A stretch of DNA of 64,000 nt from Phragmites australis (GCF_958298935.1 NC_084940.1:8772001-8836000); one strand, 5' to 3'. Shown: positions 1 to 11,430, counted from the first letter of the stretch. Notes: generated by a model not told the origin, from the letters alone. Program-made: numbers and translations.

Positions 1-709
1 TCCTTCTCTTTTTCTTTTCCCGTCTGTCGGAGCAGGAAGGACCTGGTTGGTCGGCGGCGGGGTGCTCAGGGCGCGGAACGTGCCAAGCCCGAGCTTCCGC
101 CGCCTTAGCGCACTTGTCGGCCAGCGCAAAAAGTTCCGCGGTGGTCTCAACCTCGTGCGTGCCCAGCTTCTCGAGCATCCGCTCATCGCGGACGCCCTAC
201 CGGAAAGCAATAATGACAGCGTGGGGGGTTATCCACGGGATGGTGTTGTGGACCTAGCTGAAGCGCTGAATAAAGCACCGCAGCGTCTCCCCCTCCTGCT
301 ACTTGACGGCATAGAGATCGCACTCCAGGCCGGGGCGCGTGAATGTGCCCTGAAAATTAGCCACGAACTGGTGGCAAAGATCATCCCAGGAGCTGATAGA
401 TCCTGGGGGTAAGTTCATAAGCTAAGAGCGGGCAGAGCCCCTCAAGGCAACATGAAAGTAGTTAGCCATCACCTTTTCACTGCCACCAGCCGCCTGGACA
501 GCGGTGGTGTATATCTGGAGAAACTCGACGGGGTCGATGGACCCGTCGTACTTCTCTGGCAGCTTGGGGCAGAACTTGGTGGGCCATTTGACCCGGCGGA
601 CCTCACTGGCGAAGGCACGGCACCCGGTGCCGTACCCTGCGGCGCGGGCAGCACCCTTGGGCGGTGAACGCCGGTGAGCCGGGGAGCCCCGGCGATCATG
701 GGTCGGCAA
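1..709 (-). pseudogene. gypsy gag fragment with a nonsense codon
   Basis: The minus-strand translation contains the retrotransposon gag core: the stretch VRRVKWPTKFCPKLPEKYDG followed by the FLQIYTTAVQAAGG motif and, further on, a WDDLCHQFVANF motif. The same core occurs in the neighbouring element (10557-10853), where the equivalent motif is WEDMCNQFVVNF. The reading frame stops at 422-424, where TAG replaces the tryptophan codon expected in the SARSW motif, and homology continues beyond it. Gag would form the virus-like particle that packages element RNA; this copy cannot make a full product. The N-terminal part (about 700-1400) is GC-rich and poorly conserved. Confidence 0.75.
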
Positions 710-1410
710 GGAGGAAGCCTGGTCCTCAGCTTCAGCCTCCTGCCGGGTCTCCCGCTGGCGCTCAAGAGTGACACGCGTGTCTTAGATGCCCCTCCGCTCA
801 TTGAGGTGTAAGCGGAGGTCCTGGGTTCCGGAAGTGGCCAGGGGGGCGACGCTCCGCCTGGAGATCCCCCGGCCAGCGCGTACGCCACCCGACGAGGGGC
901 CGGTTCTAGCAGCGCCACGCTGGGTGGTGGCGCGGGAACTCTCGGCCAGCACCTGGCGGCAGGCAGTGCCGACCAGGGTAGCGACTTCCTGGAGCCAGCG
1001 GCCCTCCGGGGTTTCCCCCGCCGCCTGGACTGGCGGATGCCTGAGGAGAGCGTGCGCCGCAAGCAGCGCGCTCCCGAGGCCAGCTTCACCGAAGGCGAGT
1101 CTACGCCGGAGAGGCGTCCGGCGCTGTCCAAACGCGGACCTGGCGGCATGAGTTTTGGCCACCGGCTGGGGGTCGGATGGTGCACCGGCGACGGCGGCGG
1201 CGGCCTTGCTGGGCCCAGCGTCCTGGTCCCCTTGAGAGGGGAACACCGCGCGTGCAGATCGCGGCTGCTGCTGGGATGCAGCAGCGACTGGGGCCTCCTG
1301 TGCGAGGGGCTGCATTTCCCCGCTGGAGCTGGAGCCGGAACGCTGGAGGCGATGACCGCCGGCCATTTTTTCTGCGGAAGAAAACAAACAAACAGATTCA
1401 GGGATGCTTC

Positions 1411-1431
1411 CCCCCTACCTGGTGCGCCAGC
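1411..1431 (-). promoter_or_regulatory. primer-binding site of the first gypsy element
   Basis: Immediately inside the LTR end, the minus strand reads CTGGCGCACCAGGTAGGGGG. It matches in position and type the TGGCGCGC.. site beside the LTR of the next gypsy element (11921-11945). It would bind the tRNA 3' end that primes minus-strand cDNA synthesis. Confidence 0.7.
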
Positions 1432-1840
1432 TGTCAGAGGGTGAACTCCTGGGGGACCCCTTTTTAGAGATTCGGTCGGGGGGATGATCCTGAATATGTT
1501 CGCCGGAGAAATAAATGGGTATGAATGCGATGGCCGGTGGTGTGGAGTGATCTAATGCGGAAAGGAGTAAATGCGCTGGTGTTTAGACAGGTTCGGGCCG
1601 CACGGGGGTGTAACACCGTACTCCTGTATGGATACTATATATGCCATGAGAAAGTCCCTCAAGGATGTTGCTGGTTACAAGAATGTTTATCTATCTTAGA
1701 TCCTGGAGCTCTTTATTCTTCGGCCTATGATCTTCTCCTCTGCTTATGAGCAATTGCTTCCTCTTTCGAAGCTTGTCTTTTTTCTCTCCTTTTCTTTTTC
1801 TTTCTTCTTCCTCTCTTTTCCTCTCTTTTTCCTTGCGCTG

Positions 1841-1900
1841 CCGGCTGCTTTAAAAACCCGCCGGCTGCTTTAAATACCCGCCGGCTACTTTAAATACCCG
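1841..1900 (-). promoter_or_regulatory. three tandem 20-bp units, each with a TATA-like box
   Basis: Three consecutive 20-bp units occupy 1841-1860, 1861-1880 and 1881-1900. On the minus strand the units read CGGGTATTTAAAGTAGCCGG with small changes; the one at 1841-1860 has TTTTTAAA in place of TATTTAAA. The block lies inside the LTR and is followed in the transcribed direction by a purine-rich stretch (about 1768-1835). It is a plausible core promoter with a multiplied TATA element; function is inferred. Confidence 0.55.
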
Positions 1901-2359
1901 CCGGCAGCAGCGTGCCCCGAACGGGAGGAGGAGCATGAGTTCCGAGACACCATAAATGGAAAGGGCATCATCATTTCCTATGGGAGAAGTGACCGGGGGT
2001 GAAAAATGCGTCCCACGCCTGGTCGTCCGTCACCATAAATGCACTGGCAACGGGCGCCGTGGAGAGGGCCCACCGGGCAGCCCGCCCTGTTTTGTTCCCC
2101 TACCACAGCAGCACGGCAGATGGAACGCCTCGGCCCTTATGACGTTATCCCGAGACGGGCCGGATGGCACGGGACGGGACCCGTGCATTCAATGACCCCA
2201 CGCCCTTCTGCCAGAACGTGGCATGAACTGACACCGAGCGCGACGGGAGTAGTTGGAGGTGACAGGCCACGCACGCTCTTTAAATGCGGCCTTGGGCCTT
2301 TGACTGGTTGACACCTCATCGGTGGGCCCCTCGGGGCCACTGTCAGGGGGTTCTCTGGG

Positions 2360-2815
2360 TCGTCGGGGAACCGAGTGCTAGGGAGTCACTGTTCACCTCC
2401 CCGAGCACTCTCTCCCGAGAATGCGCTTTCTTGTCCTCGGGGAACCGAGTGCTCGGGGGTACTGTTCACCTCCCTGAGCGCTCTCTCCCAGGCACACTTG
2501 TACGGCTCCTCGGGGGACCGAGTGCTCGGGGGCTGCTGCACGCAACCCCAAGCACTCTCTCCCGGAACTTGCTTCGGTGGGTCCTCGGGATACTTGGGTG
2601 CCCAGGGGGCCATCGCTAGCGGCCCTAGGCACGTTTCTCCCGGTACTTAGCTTTCCTGGTCGTCGGGGGACTTGGGTGCTCGGAGGTCACCGCACACCTT
2701 CCCGAGCACCTTCTTCCCGGCACTTAGACTTCGTGGATCATCGGGGAACTGGGATACTCGGGGACCACCGACTGTGGCCCTGAGCACCCTCTCCCGGGAC
2801 TTGATCTTTTTCACT
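2360..2815 (-). repeat. six-copy ~75-bp tandem repeat in the LTR U3
   Basis: Copies begin near 2361, 2435, 2508, 2583, 2661 and 2739 (steps of 73-78 bp). Each contains a CGGGGAACCGAGTGCTCGGG-like start and a CCGAGCACTCTCTCCCGG-like middle, so each unit is partly self-complementary. The solo LTR at 40260 carries about three diverged units of the same type (starts near 40346, 40425 and 40503). Confidence 0.75.
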
Positions 2816-2906
2816 TTGCGGGGGAGATTCCGCGGGATGGCGCCATGTGGCGGATTGCTGGTCTGGCCTCGAGATTCGGGGACCCCCGGTTCCTGATACA
2901 CCGACA

Positions 2907-3759
2907 CCTTGCAGGCTAGACCAGGGGGAATAGACCAATTTGGCAAGGGTAGGAACGAGACAGCCTAGAGAGACTGAAATGGCGCAACACCACAGGGATC
3001 GGCTGCCCGGACGAAGGCAAATACTTGTGTGAGACAATGGCGACTGACCACCCACTAGCTGAGGTTGCACAAACCAAAAGATCTGACCATCCACACCGGT
3101 GCGCGCGTAGAACCAGTGGTCAACAAGCAGATCCATGCCTCTGCGTGACGCCCATGTGCAAAACTGGTGCCCACGCCGGCTAACCACTCCTTTGCATGAT
3201 GAGTGCGACATAGGCCAGTGCAGAGAGCACATCCCCCGTGGCGACGTGACACGCGGGAGGGAGGCCAAGCCAACAACTACCTAGTGAAGTGGCGGCACCT
3301 TGGTGACACTGAAGAAGAATCCGATGGGCAGCTTCTCCACAAACTCGCTGACCTCACCATAGCTAGTGGCGTTTTCAAAGTCCCCGTTGCCAACTTCTCC
3401 TGTAGAGGACAGCTACGTCGTGATGCGTGGGGCACCAAGGATGATGGCGCAAATGCATAGTGGTAGGGACATGGTTGCTGCAGGTGGTGAGGGCGAGAGG
3501 GGCGAGGAGGACACAACCAAGGACAACGAGGAGGCAATGGACGCGTCGTCATCGTTGACCAGTGAGGACAGCCACACGTAGGTGAGCAGCGCCATGGTGG
3601 CGGCATTCCAACACCAGCCACATCGTCGAATCCGGCCTCAGAGGCCACCGAGACCGCTAGGAAGGGTTAGATCCAGGCCTAGGACGACCAAAGCACAGTT
3701 AGAATGCCATCCACAAGGACGTGCTGAATCCAGATCTGCAAGAAAAGGAGGGAGAGAGG
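2907..3759. other. unassigned block between two gypsy elements
   Basis: This stretch separates the LTR ends of two retrotransposons and is probably older host or transposon DNA. It is GC-rich with open frames on both strands (for example 3277-3648 minus). I see no domain I recognise and no frame clearly better than the others. A captured gene fragment cannot be excluded. Confidence 0.35.
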
Positions 3760-4522
3760 TGTCGAGGGTTAGTTTGTGACTATGATTTCGGGGTATGCTG
3801 GATAGCGGTGCGTGAACAACATTTTAAGAATCGATATGTGCGCGTACAATGGACTCAGAGACACAGAGAGTTATACAGGTTCAGACCTCCCGGAGGATAA
3901 TAGTCATACGTCCTGTGTGTTGTGTTATGAAGGATCTCAATCAGTTACAGAGGTAGTTCTTGCTGGATGCCAGACTTGATCTTCCTTTTTTTTAACAAAC
4001 GGGTCCTCATCCCTTTATATAGTAGGGAGGAGGAGAACTTATATGTGGGTCCAAACAGAAAACTCTGCTCATCCTAATATCTAACCCAAACCACTATTAC
4101 GGAGGACTATCTTCGACCACTTGCTTGATCGGCTTGCTAACAACGTCTCATCTGTCGTGCGGGGCCATGTCGACCTGCAAAAGTCCCACTTCGTAGCATT
4201 TAATGCTATGATACGAGACAAGGACCTTTTGCGCCGTCCATGACTTCACACACTGGAGTTGGCGCCTAGGGAAGGAAAACACTTGAGTGGATGTCAATAA
4301 ATGTGATTAGACAGGTTGTGTCAAATCCGATCCTGCAACTAGTGAGGTCGATCGTGGGTTTATGTGATGGTGTAAGGAGACTGGTTGCGTATGCCTTGTA
4401 CTGGTCGTGGGAACTATACACTGGTCATGCAACCGACCAATTTTAGCAAATATACACCTCTGGCCGTTATATCCCTTGCGGGGCCCGTTTGCCCGAGTTC
4501 CCCTTTACTCAATAAACCAACA
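3760..4522 (-). mobile_element. 3' LTR (763 bp) of the Tat-like gypsy element
   Basis: On the minus strand the LTR starts TGTTGG at 4522, preceded by the purine-rich CTCAGGGGCTAC, and ends CCCTCGACA at 3760. Positions 3760-4178 align with 11946-12376. A TATATAAA box lies on the minus strand at 4014-4021, with its counterpart at 12199-12206. Confidence 0.8.
4014..4021 (-). promoter_or_regulatory. TATA box in the 3' LTR
   Basis: The minus strand reads CTATATAAAGGG here. The motif and about 25 bases on each side are conserved in the other LTR (12199-12206), whereas the rest of the LTR has diverged, consistent with a core promoter. Confidence 0.6.
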
Positions 4523-4952
4523 GTAGCCCCTGAGCTTCCTCGTGATTGTGGCCCGACGTGGTCACACCACTTGGGCCCCAGGCGGATGTAGTCTGCCTAG
4601 AGAGTGGTCATTGACACCATCAGTCCCCAGAGTGCAACTTTGAACTTCGCGTCACGTGGGTAGGTTTTAATATCCCGAGAGGGAAAAAGAGGGTATGAGA
4701 GAAAGAGAGACATTAATTGGCGCTGGATCTGAAGGACTCCTGGTTTCTTCTGTGTGCCCCCTTGGGTTTCAAGCGGTTTTGAAGCTCGCGCTAGTTGGGG
4801 TGTCACTGTGGTTTAAAAAAGGAGGAGTGCTTGATAGCCTTTTAAGCCACCCCCTCACCTTCCTTTTCACCCTCAAGCTTTTAGTGCATAGAATTCATTC
4901 GCCTCCATCCCATCCTGCATTCTGCCTCATAGTGCCTGCAGGCCTAGAGGCC

Positions 4953-5443
4953 ATGGCGTATTCCCCTCCCTCATCACCGGAGAGGTTGATGACCTTGGAT
5001 GGCTCAGCAGGGGTAGAGTCGACTCCGACTCCAGATCTGCTCATCGTGGTGCTTTTGGAGATGGTGGTTGTTGCAGGTACTCTTACGAGGTTGAAGCCGG
5101 TGACCATCGAGCTCACGCCCTTCCAAAGAAGGCTACCCCCCTTCGGTCTGTCTCAATCTCCCACCCGAGCGAATCCCTCAGCCAAGGTCATCGATATCTC
5201 CGATGACAAGGAGGGATCGATTGGGACCTTTTGAAGAAGGAGATCGATGAAGAGGAAGAGTCAGAGATGAAGCAGAAGGGAGGTCTGCAAGGTGCACCAG
5301 TGTCGGTCAACAGCCCTAGCAGGGTCTTTACGTTGGCCACCTTCCCTGGACCTTATGCTGGTCATCGCCTGATCCCCAAAGTGGTGATCTACCGCTCCAA
5401 GGAGGAGTACAAGAGGTTCCTTGACTCATTCAAGGGCAAATAG
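4953..5443 (+). pseudogene. antisense ORF between pol and 3' LTR of the Tat-like element
   Basis: This frame is on the opposite strand to gag-pol. An ATG in good context at 4953 (GGCCATGGCG) opens a frame starting MAYSPPSSPERL and reaching the acidic motif VIDISDDKEG, then a stop at 5232-5234. The continuation is in another frame (5231-5443), acidic at first (EIDEEEESE) and ending with a conserved-looking FPGPYAGHRLIPKVVIYRS segment. One indel therefore splits the gene. Downstream sequence around 5540-5580 looks like a plant 3' UTR (TTGTAACC..TTTCAATGAA). Tat-lineage elements such as Grande are known to carry an antisense ORF of unknown function in this place. Confidence 0.6.
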
Positions 5444-6504
5444 AGGTGAGAGTTCAGCGGACTCTTTCTGTCAACTTTGCACTAGCCGCTTGAGCCAGGG
5501 AGGATAGGGCAGGCATGTAATAGGATAGTTAGTCCGATCGGATGCAACTAGTCGGCTTGTAACCTAACTTTCAATGAACGAAAAAACATGGGGGTTGAAC
5601 GCATGTTCTTGTTCTATCCGAATGCTAGTCAGGTTCTTAGTGTGTGGAACAAGACATGGCTCAACAACTTCATCGGGGGCAAGTAGCGCTTGGCCCTAGC
5701 GAGAACTTGTGGCCTGGTGGTCATTGTCACTGGCCTTCTGGTCGTTTGGCATCTTGGTCACTAAGTTTCGTAGTGGCCGTCGAGCGTGGTCGCGTGCTGT
5801 GGTCAAAGAATCAGTATGTCAAGAGCTCGCGGCTTGGTTGTGAAGTCCTGCAAAGCAGAGAGTCTGGGTTTTCTTTTTGAATTTAAGAACTTACAAGCTA
5901 TGTTCCACGCTCGTCCGGAAGGTCCTACAAAATAGAAAGACAAGCCCGTCTTCGAGCAACCCAACACAAAAAACCTGTGCAACAAGGCGATGTTCCAGGA
6001 GTTTTATAATTCACGGCTATCCTCCATGGCTTGCTTGACCACGCCAGGTCAGGTGATGGCGACCACTTTGTAGGGTCCCTCCCATTTGGGGAGAGTTTAT
6101 TCCTATCAGCCTTATTCTGGATTTTCCTAAGGATGATGTCGCCTACGACCAGTGTTTGCTTCTACACCTTTCGATCATGGTAGCGTCTGAGGCTCTGCTG
6201 ATTACGGGTAGCTCAAATTAGAGTGCGATCGCAAAACTCTTCGATTAGGTTTATGTCATCCTCCTATCGTGCCACTTGGTCGTTATCCAAATTATTGACT
6301 CGAGATGACCAAAGGGCCATTTTAGAGGGGGGGGGGGCATTGCTTCGGCGCCAAAAACCAGGAAGAAAGAGGTTTCGGCTGTGACCTGGCTAGGGGTCAT
6401 TCGTAACGACTAGAGTACCATGAGGAGTTTGTCCACCCAGCATCTCGAATATCTTTTTTTCCGGTCGAAGACCCAAGTTTTGATCCCTTACAGTATCATC
6501 TTAT

Positions 6505-7267
6505 TCACCATTTTGACATGTCCGTTGCTTTGGGGGTGAGCCACAGACATATAGCAAACTTTGGTCTCGATCTCTTCGCAATAGTCTCGAAAAGCACTAC
6601 TGGCGAATTGAGTTTTGTTGTCCATATCGGACTGCCAAACTGCACTACCAGCCCTTGTATGAACTTAATCGCGGCTGTGGTGGTGATCTTCCTGACGGGC
6701 TCAACAACGATCCACTTAGTAAATTTATCGATTGCCACGAACAGGAACTCAAAACCGTCTTGGTTTTTAGGGAATGGTCCCACGATATCGAGCCCTCAAA
6801 CAGCGAAAGGCCAAGAGAGTGGTATGGTTTGCAGTGCCTGGGCTGGTAGGTTAGTATTTTTCGGCCATGGTACTGACACAACTCGCACTGTTTCACCAGC
6901 TCACAGGCATCCTAGAGGCAGTGGAACAATAGAATCCTTGCCGAAATGCTTTTCTGACCAGGGTGCAATATGAAGTGTGGCTACCACATATGCCTCCATG
7001 GATATCAAAGAGCACTGTGCTCCCCTCTTCCTGAGTGATGCATTTCAGTAAAAGGCTGTTGCTCCCTCGGCGGTAGAGGCATCCCTCTATCAGGGAGTAT
7101 TTGTAGGCTTGCCGTGAGACATTTTCTACTGACGCATCATCATTAGGGACTGCTCGATTCAGAAGGTTATACAAGATCTGATCCATCCAAGTCATATCCG
7201 AATCGAGCAAGGCGACCATATGATGGCCGCCCGAGGTCGATGGCACCAAAGGAGGCGTTGACTCCAA
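6505..7267 (-). pseudogene. gypsy integrase remnant
   Basis: On the minus strand, 7267-6893 contains the lead-in to the integrase zinc region (EGCLYRRGSNSLLLKC). The frame at 6896-6645 continues with KQCELCQYHGRK, and 6783-6505 with the catalytic-core start (FVAIDKFTKWIVVEPV, holding the first catalytic Asp). Consecutive parts lie in different frames, so several frameshifts disable it. Integrase would insert the element cDNA into the genome. Confidence 0.75.
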
Positions 7268-7339
7268 AGGTGTTACCTCGGGTGCTCTGTTTTCGAGTGG
7301 AGCATCCCCTTCACCTTGGCTTGAGATCGCGGTGGATGG

Positions 7340-9000
7340 TCATGAGAGTGTTTCTTCAAAGACTCTGACTGGGATAGGTTCATGAGAAGAAGCTAGATGG
7401 ACCAGCTCATCAACTAGAAAGTTATCCTTGTGAGGGACGTGCTTGACCTCAAAGCCGATGAAGCGTCGCTTTAGTCTTCTCACTTCGACGAGGTATGCTA
7501 CCATTGTTAGGTTAGAGCACTGAAACTCCTTTTGCACTAGTTCACGACTAGTAGCAAGTCCCTATCGCCAATAGTCATTTAATTCTAAGTGTGGAGGCTG
7601 CTCGCATTTCAGACAAGAGACCCTCATATTCAGCAGTGTTATTAGTGGCTAGAAAATATAATTAAACTATGTATCTGAGGATGTCACTGGTATGTGAGGT
7701 TATAATCACTTTAGCCCTGGCTCCCTTTAGTGTGAACGATCCGTTAAAGTGCATGGTCCAGTGTTCATCTGCCTCTGGTCGTTGTACCTGCTGAAGCTCG
7801 AAGGACGACCACTCAGCTACAAAATCAGCCAGCGCCTAGGACTTGATAGACGTTCGGGGGATGAACTGGAGATCGAATCCTCCGAGCTCTACTACCCACT
7901 TTGTTGTTCTTCCTGTCGCATCTTTGGTATGGAGAATTTCCCTAATTGGGGACGAGAAAATCACCTTGGTTTCGTGAGCTTGAAAGTAGTGTCTGAGCTT
8001 GCGAGAGGCCATTAGGATGGCATATAGCAGCTTCTGAGCCTGTGGGTACCGAGCATTCGCGTCGTGCAGTAACTCACTAACGTAATACACTGGTCGATGG
8101 AGACCTTCCCGCTCAACGAACAGGACGGCGCTCGTGACCTGTGGTGTTGAGGCAACATAGAGCAAAAACTCCTCATCGGGTTGAGGCACGGTCAGTACAG
8201 GAGGGGATGAGAGGTACCTTTTGAGTTCTTGGAATGCTGCCTCTGCCTTCGGCGTCCATTGGAAGTGGTCATTTTTCTTCAGGAGTTTGAAGAGTGACAC
8301 TCCCTTCTCCCCTAGCCTTAAGATGAATCTACTCAGAGCAGCAATGTATCATGTTAGTTTCTGAACCTCCTTTAACCTGGTCGGGGATCTCATCTGGTCA
8401 ATGACCCTGATCTTGTCAGGATTTGCCTCTATTCTTCGATGAGACACGAGGAATCTGAGCAACTTCCCTGACGGAACCCCAAACGTACACTTCTCCGGGT
8501 TCAGCTTCATGCAATACTTCCAGAGATTGTCGAACATTTCTTGAAGGTCTGCGACCAGGTCTGTCTTGGTCTTGCTTTTGATGACCACATCGTTCACGTA
8601 TGTCTTGACGTTTCTTATGAGCTATGGTTAGAGAATGAGTTGAATATACCGTTGGTAAGTGGTATCGACGCTTTTTAAGCCAAAAGGCATTTTTACATAG
8701 CAAAAGACCCCAAAGTGTGTAACACAAGTCGTCTTTTCCTCATCTTTCCTAAACATACTAATCTGATGGTACCTCGATCGAGCATCTAAGAAATATAACA
8801 GATCATTGTCAGTCGTTGAGTCAACTAGCTGGTCGATTCAGGGAAGAGGGAGAAGGTCCTTTGGGCATGCCTTGTTAAGGTCGGTGAAGTCGACGCACAT
8901 TCTCCACTTGCCATTGTACTTTTGGACCATGACTGCATTCTGGGAACTGCACCTCCTGGATAAAGCTAGCTTCCAAGAGCTTATCAATCTCTAATGAAGC
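7340..9000 (-). pseudogene. gypsy reverse transcriptase and RNase H remnant
   Basis: Minus-strand pieces in several frames give reverse transcriptase (VDFTDLNKACPKD near 8850-8910, then the active-site region near 8590), the RT-RNase H connection ([16 protein letters not shown] at 8250-8200) and RNase H (7836-8300, 7340-7537). The catalytic box reads YVND instead of YVDD, so one metal-binding aspartate is lost. Stops and frameshifts also interrupt it. Confidence 0.8.
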
Positions 9001-9170
9001 GCTTCCTTCCGATCGGCTGCGAATCAACACACTTTTTGCTTTATTGGTCACTCGTCTGGTCGTACAGACAACTTATGCTCTATCACATCCTTGTGGATTC
9101 TAGGCATATCAGACGGACTCCATGAAAAGACGTCCGAGTTCGCCCGGAGGAAGGTGATGAGCGCGAGTCC

Positions 9171-10007
9171 CTATTTAGGGTCCAGTGCGGCCCCTATCTG
9201 GACCAACTTGGTCGGGTCGATGTCGTCCAGGCACTTTGCCTCGAGCCGATCATCTGGGTTGGCGACGACATGGACCTTTACCGCTCGTTCGCTGGGTTCA
9301 ACGGTCATGAGTTGCAATCTTGGAGTCAGCTCGACCATGTTGAGGATCCTCTTATCGCAGTGTAGGGCCATTTTGGCGTTGCAAACAATGGTGATGGCCC
9401 CTGTTGAACCAGAGATTTTGATCACTTAGTATGCGTAGTGGGCAATGGCCATGAACTGGGCCATCGTTGGTTGCCCGAGGATCGTGTTATACGCGGTCCC
9501 GAAGTCGGCCATATCAAACATGACCCTTTTAGTTCTGAAGTTGTCCAGCGAGCCGAAGGTAATAGGCAGCTCGATTTGCCCTAGAGGCTTAGCCGAGGAG
9601 CCCAGGGTGATCCCGAAGAAGAGTGGAGATGGCCTCAATGAGCTCCTCGGAATATGTAGGGCGTCCAGTGCGTCGGTGAAGAGGAGTTTGATCAAGCTCC
9701 CTCCATCGACGAGTACTCGGCCCAGCTGGATGTTCTGCACCGTGGGTTCGACCACGATGGGGTAGCGATCAGGGCGTCTGACACACACAGGGTGGTCGGC
9801 CTGGCTGAAAGTGAGCGAGACCTCTGACCACTTCAGGCGGAGGCTCGGGTCCGATGCGGTCACCCACACCTCCCGAACCACCGACTTGTATTCACTGTTA
9901 GAGGAATATATCGCGGCGCCTCCGAAGATGTGGTGGACCATGTAATCACATGGTCCTTGTCTGCTGGTATCCCAGTGCCAACTGGTTGGGGGTAGCCTCG
10001 TCCTCAT
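9171..10007 (-). pseudogene. gypsy aspartic protease region
   Basis: The minus frame 10007-9426 carries LVDGGSLIKLLF, the retroviral-type aspartic protease signature in the plant gypsy form (DGGS in place of DTG/DSG), followed by a flap-like region and ILGQP. The frame stops at 9426-9428; homologous sequence continues in 9425-9171 toward reverse transcriptase. Residues from 9752-9915 are also present as an inverted copy at 11431-11594. Confidence 0.7.
9752..9915 (-). repeat. 164-bp inverted duplication, arm 1 (gag-protease junction)
   Basis: This stretch, read on the minus strand, is base-for-base identical to 11431-11594 on the plus strand. It is the ancestral copy, because it lies in frame with the gag-protease junction. 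Identity ends abruptly on both sides (9751 and 9916 mismatch). Confidence 0.9.
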
Positions 10008-10853
10008 CGTCCTTGTCGTGCTTGTGCTTGCGCTCCCCGAGCTCTTGGTCCATGATGCCTTGAACGACCTTGCACTCGGTCAGGTCGTGGGTGTTTGTAC
10101 GGTGGATCAAGCAGTAGCCCTGACCCTTTTTCCTGTCTTTCTTCTCGAAGTCCCGGCGTGTTAGGCCAGTTTGCTCAACCGCCAAGACCTCAGGAGGTCT
10201 GACCTTGCGCTTACTCTTCTTGTCCTTTCGGCCGACCCCTTGGGAAGAGGTGGGCTGGTTGGAAGTAGGTCACGGCCTGGTGTCAATCTGCCGCTCTTGG
10301 GCCTCAACAGTCTACGCGCACTTGTCCCAAGCTCGAAGAGCTCGGTTGTGCTTCGGATTAGCTGGGTGGCCAGCTTCTCGACCATTTTCTGGTCTTTGAC
10401 CTCCCGCTTGAACACTATGATCACAGATTCTCTCGTGATCCTTGGAATGGTGTTCCGACGTTTGACGAAATGTCGTATGAAGTCTCGCAATGACTCTCCT
10501 TGTCATTGCTGGACCTGATATAGGTCGTCCTCGACCCCTGGTTGGGTGTAGGTCCCCTAGAAGTTGACGACAAACTGGTTGCACATGTCCTCCCAGGAGT
10601 GAACCGACACGTGGGAGAGGTTCATATGCCAGGACCGGGTGGAAACAGTCAAGACATTAGGAAAGTAGTTGACCATGACCTTCTTATGGCCTCCCGCAGC
10701 CTGCACCATGGTGGTGTAGATTTGTAGGAACTCCTCTGGGTTGGTCGAGCCATCATACTTCTTAGCTAGGACCGGACGAAACTTGTTCGGCCAGCGCACC
10801 TCCCGTAATCGGGCGGATAGGGCGTTGCACCCTATCCCGTAACGGGGAGCCAC
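9946..10853 (-). pseudogene. gypsy gag remnant with zinc knuckle
   Basis: The frame 10853-10557 matches the gag core (KYDGSTNPEEFLQIYTTMVQ, then WEDMCNQFVVNF) and ends in TAG where CAG is expected (NFQGT-type motif). The frame 10490-10161 continues the gag C-terminal half, and 10185-9946 has a knuckle-like YCLIHRTNTHDLTEC segment. Gag is therefore split into at least three pieces. Confidence 0.75.
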
Positions 10854-11430
10854 TCGTTATTGGGCGGTGACACGCACCCGGGGAGAGAGACAACAGTTTC
10901 GAGGTCTTGGCGATGGGGTAGAGCAGTCTGATGCCTCCCTGCAGGGGAAGGCGTGCGGTAGGTCTGCTTGCCCCTTTCCTTCTCCCGTCTAGCCCGGTCC
11001 TCCTACTCTTTAGTGGCCACCTGGCTCTGGATCATGCCACAGAGGTCATGTTGGCGCAGAGAGTCACGTAAGTCAAAAGATTGGCTGTCTTGACGTGGCG
11101 GTGGTCCATGAGTACCCCCTGCGGTTGAGGAAGCACGAGACTTATTCCACCGCATGCCCTACCGTGACCCTTGGCAACTGTGGCCCTCACTGGCCTTTGC
11201 GATGGGCACGGTGCATGTTGACATGGTCTGGCATCGGGCGATCTCGGCCAAGAGGGCGAGATCACGCAGCCACAGTGCCACATGCGTTCCCTCTGGTATA
11301 AGTACTGGTGGGTGGCTAAGGAGAACTCACAGGGTCCGTAGGTTCTACGCTGGCGTCATGGTCTCGTTGTCGAGATGCTGGACGCAGAGCGGTGATAAGT
11401 CATGAGGGGGAGCCCCCGACGCTTGGGTGG

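Larger units (their letters stand above)
1..1431 (-). mobile_element. Ty3/gypsy retrotransposon, 5' internal part (gag side), cut by the window edge
   Basis: This is the internal region of a gypsy element running leftward out of the window, directly downstream of the LTR at 1432-2906. It holds a 5' leader and gag. No pol is visible because the element continues beyond position 1. Reading frames on both strands overlap heavily here because of high GC content; only the minus-strand gag frame resembles a known family. It is closely related in layout to the element at 3760-12376. Confidence 0.8.
1432..2906 (-). mobile_element. 5' LTR (1,475 bp) of the first gypsy element
   Basis: On the minus strand the LTR starts TGTCGGTG at 2906 and ends CTCTGACA at 1432, next to the primer-binding site. 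Its first 40 bases closely match the start of the solo LTR at 40260-41239, so both belong to one family or to sister families. It contains six copies of a ~75-bp repeat in its upstream part and a triplicated TATA-like block in its core promoter. The partner LTR lies outside the window, so the target-site duplication cannot be checked. Confidence 0.8.

Noticed and set aside
3284..3400. Chromodomain-like wording (YLVKWRHLG) in a plus-strand frame
   Set aside because: Only a few residues resemble a chromodomain, the aromatic cage is not completed downstream, and the frame is short and lies between two retrotransposons.
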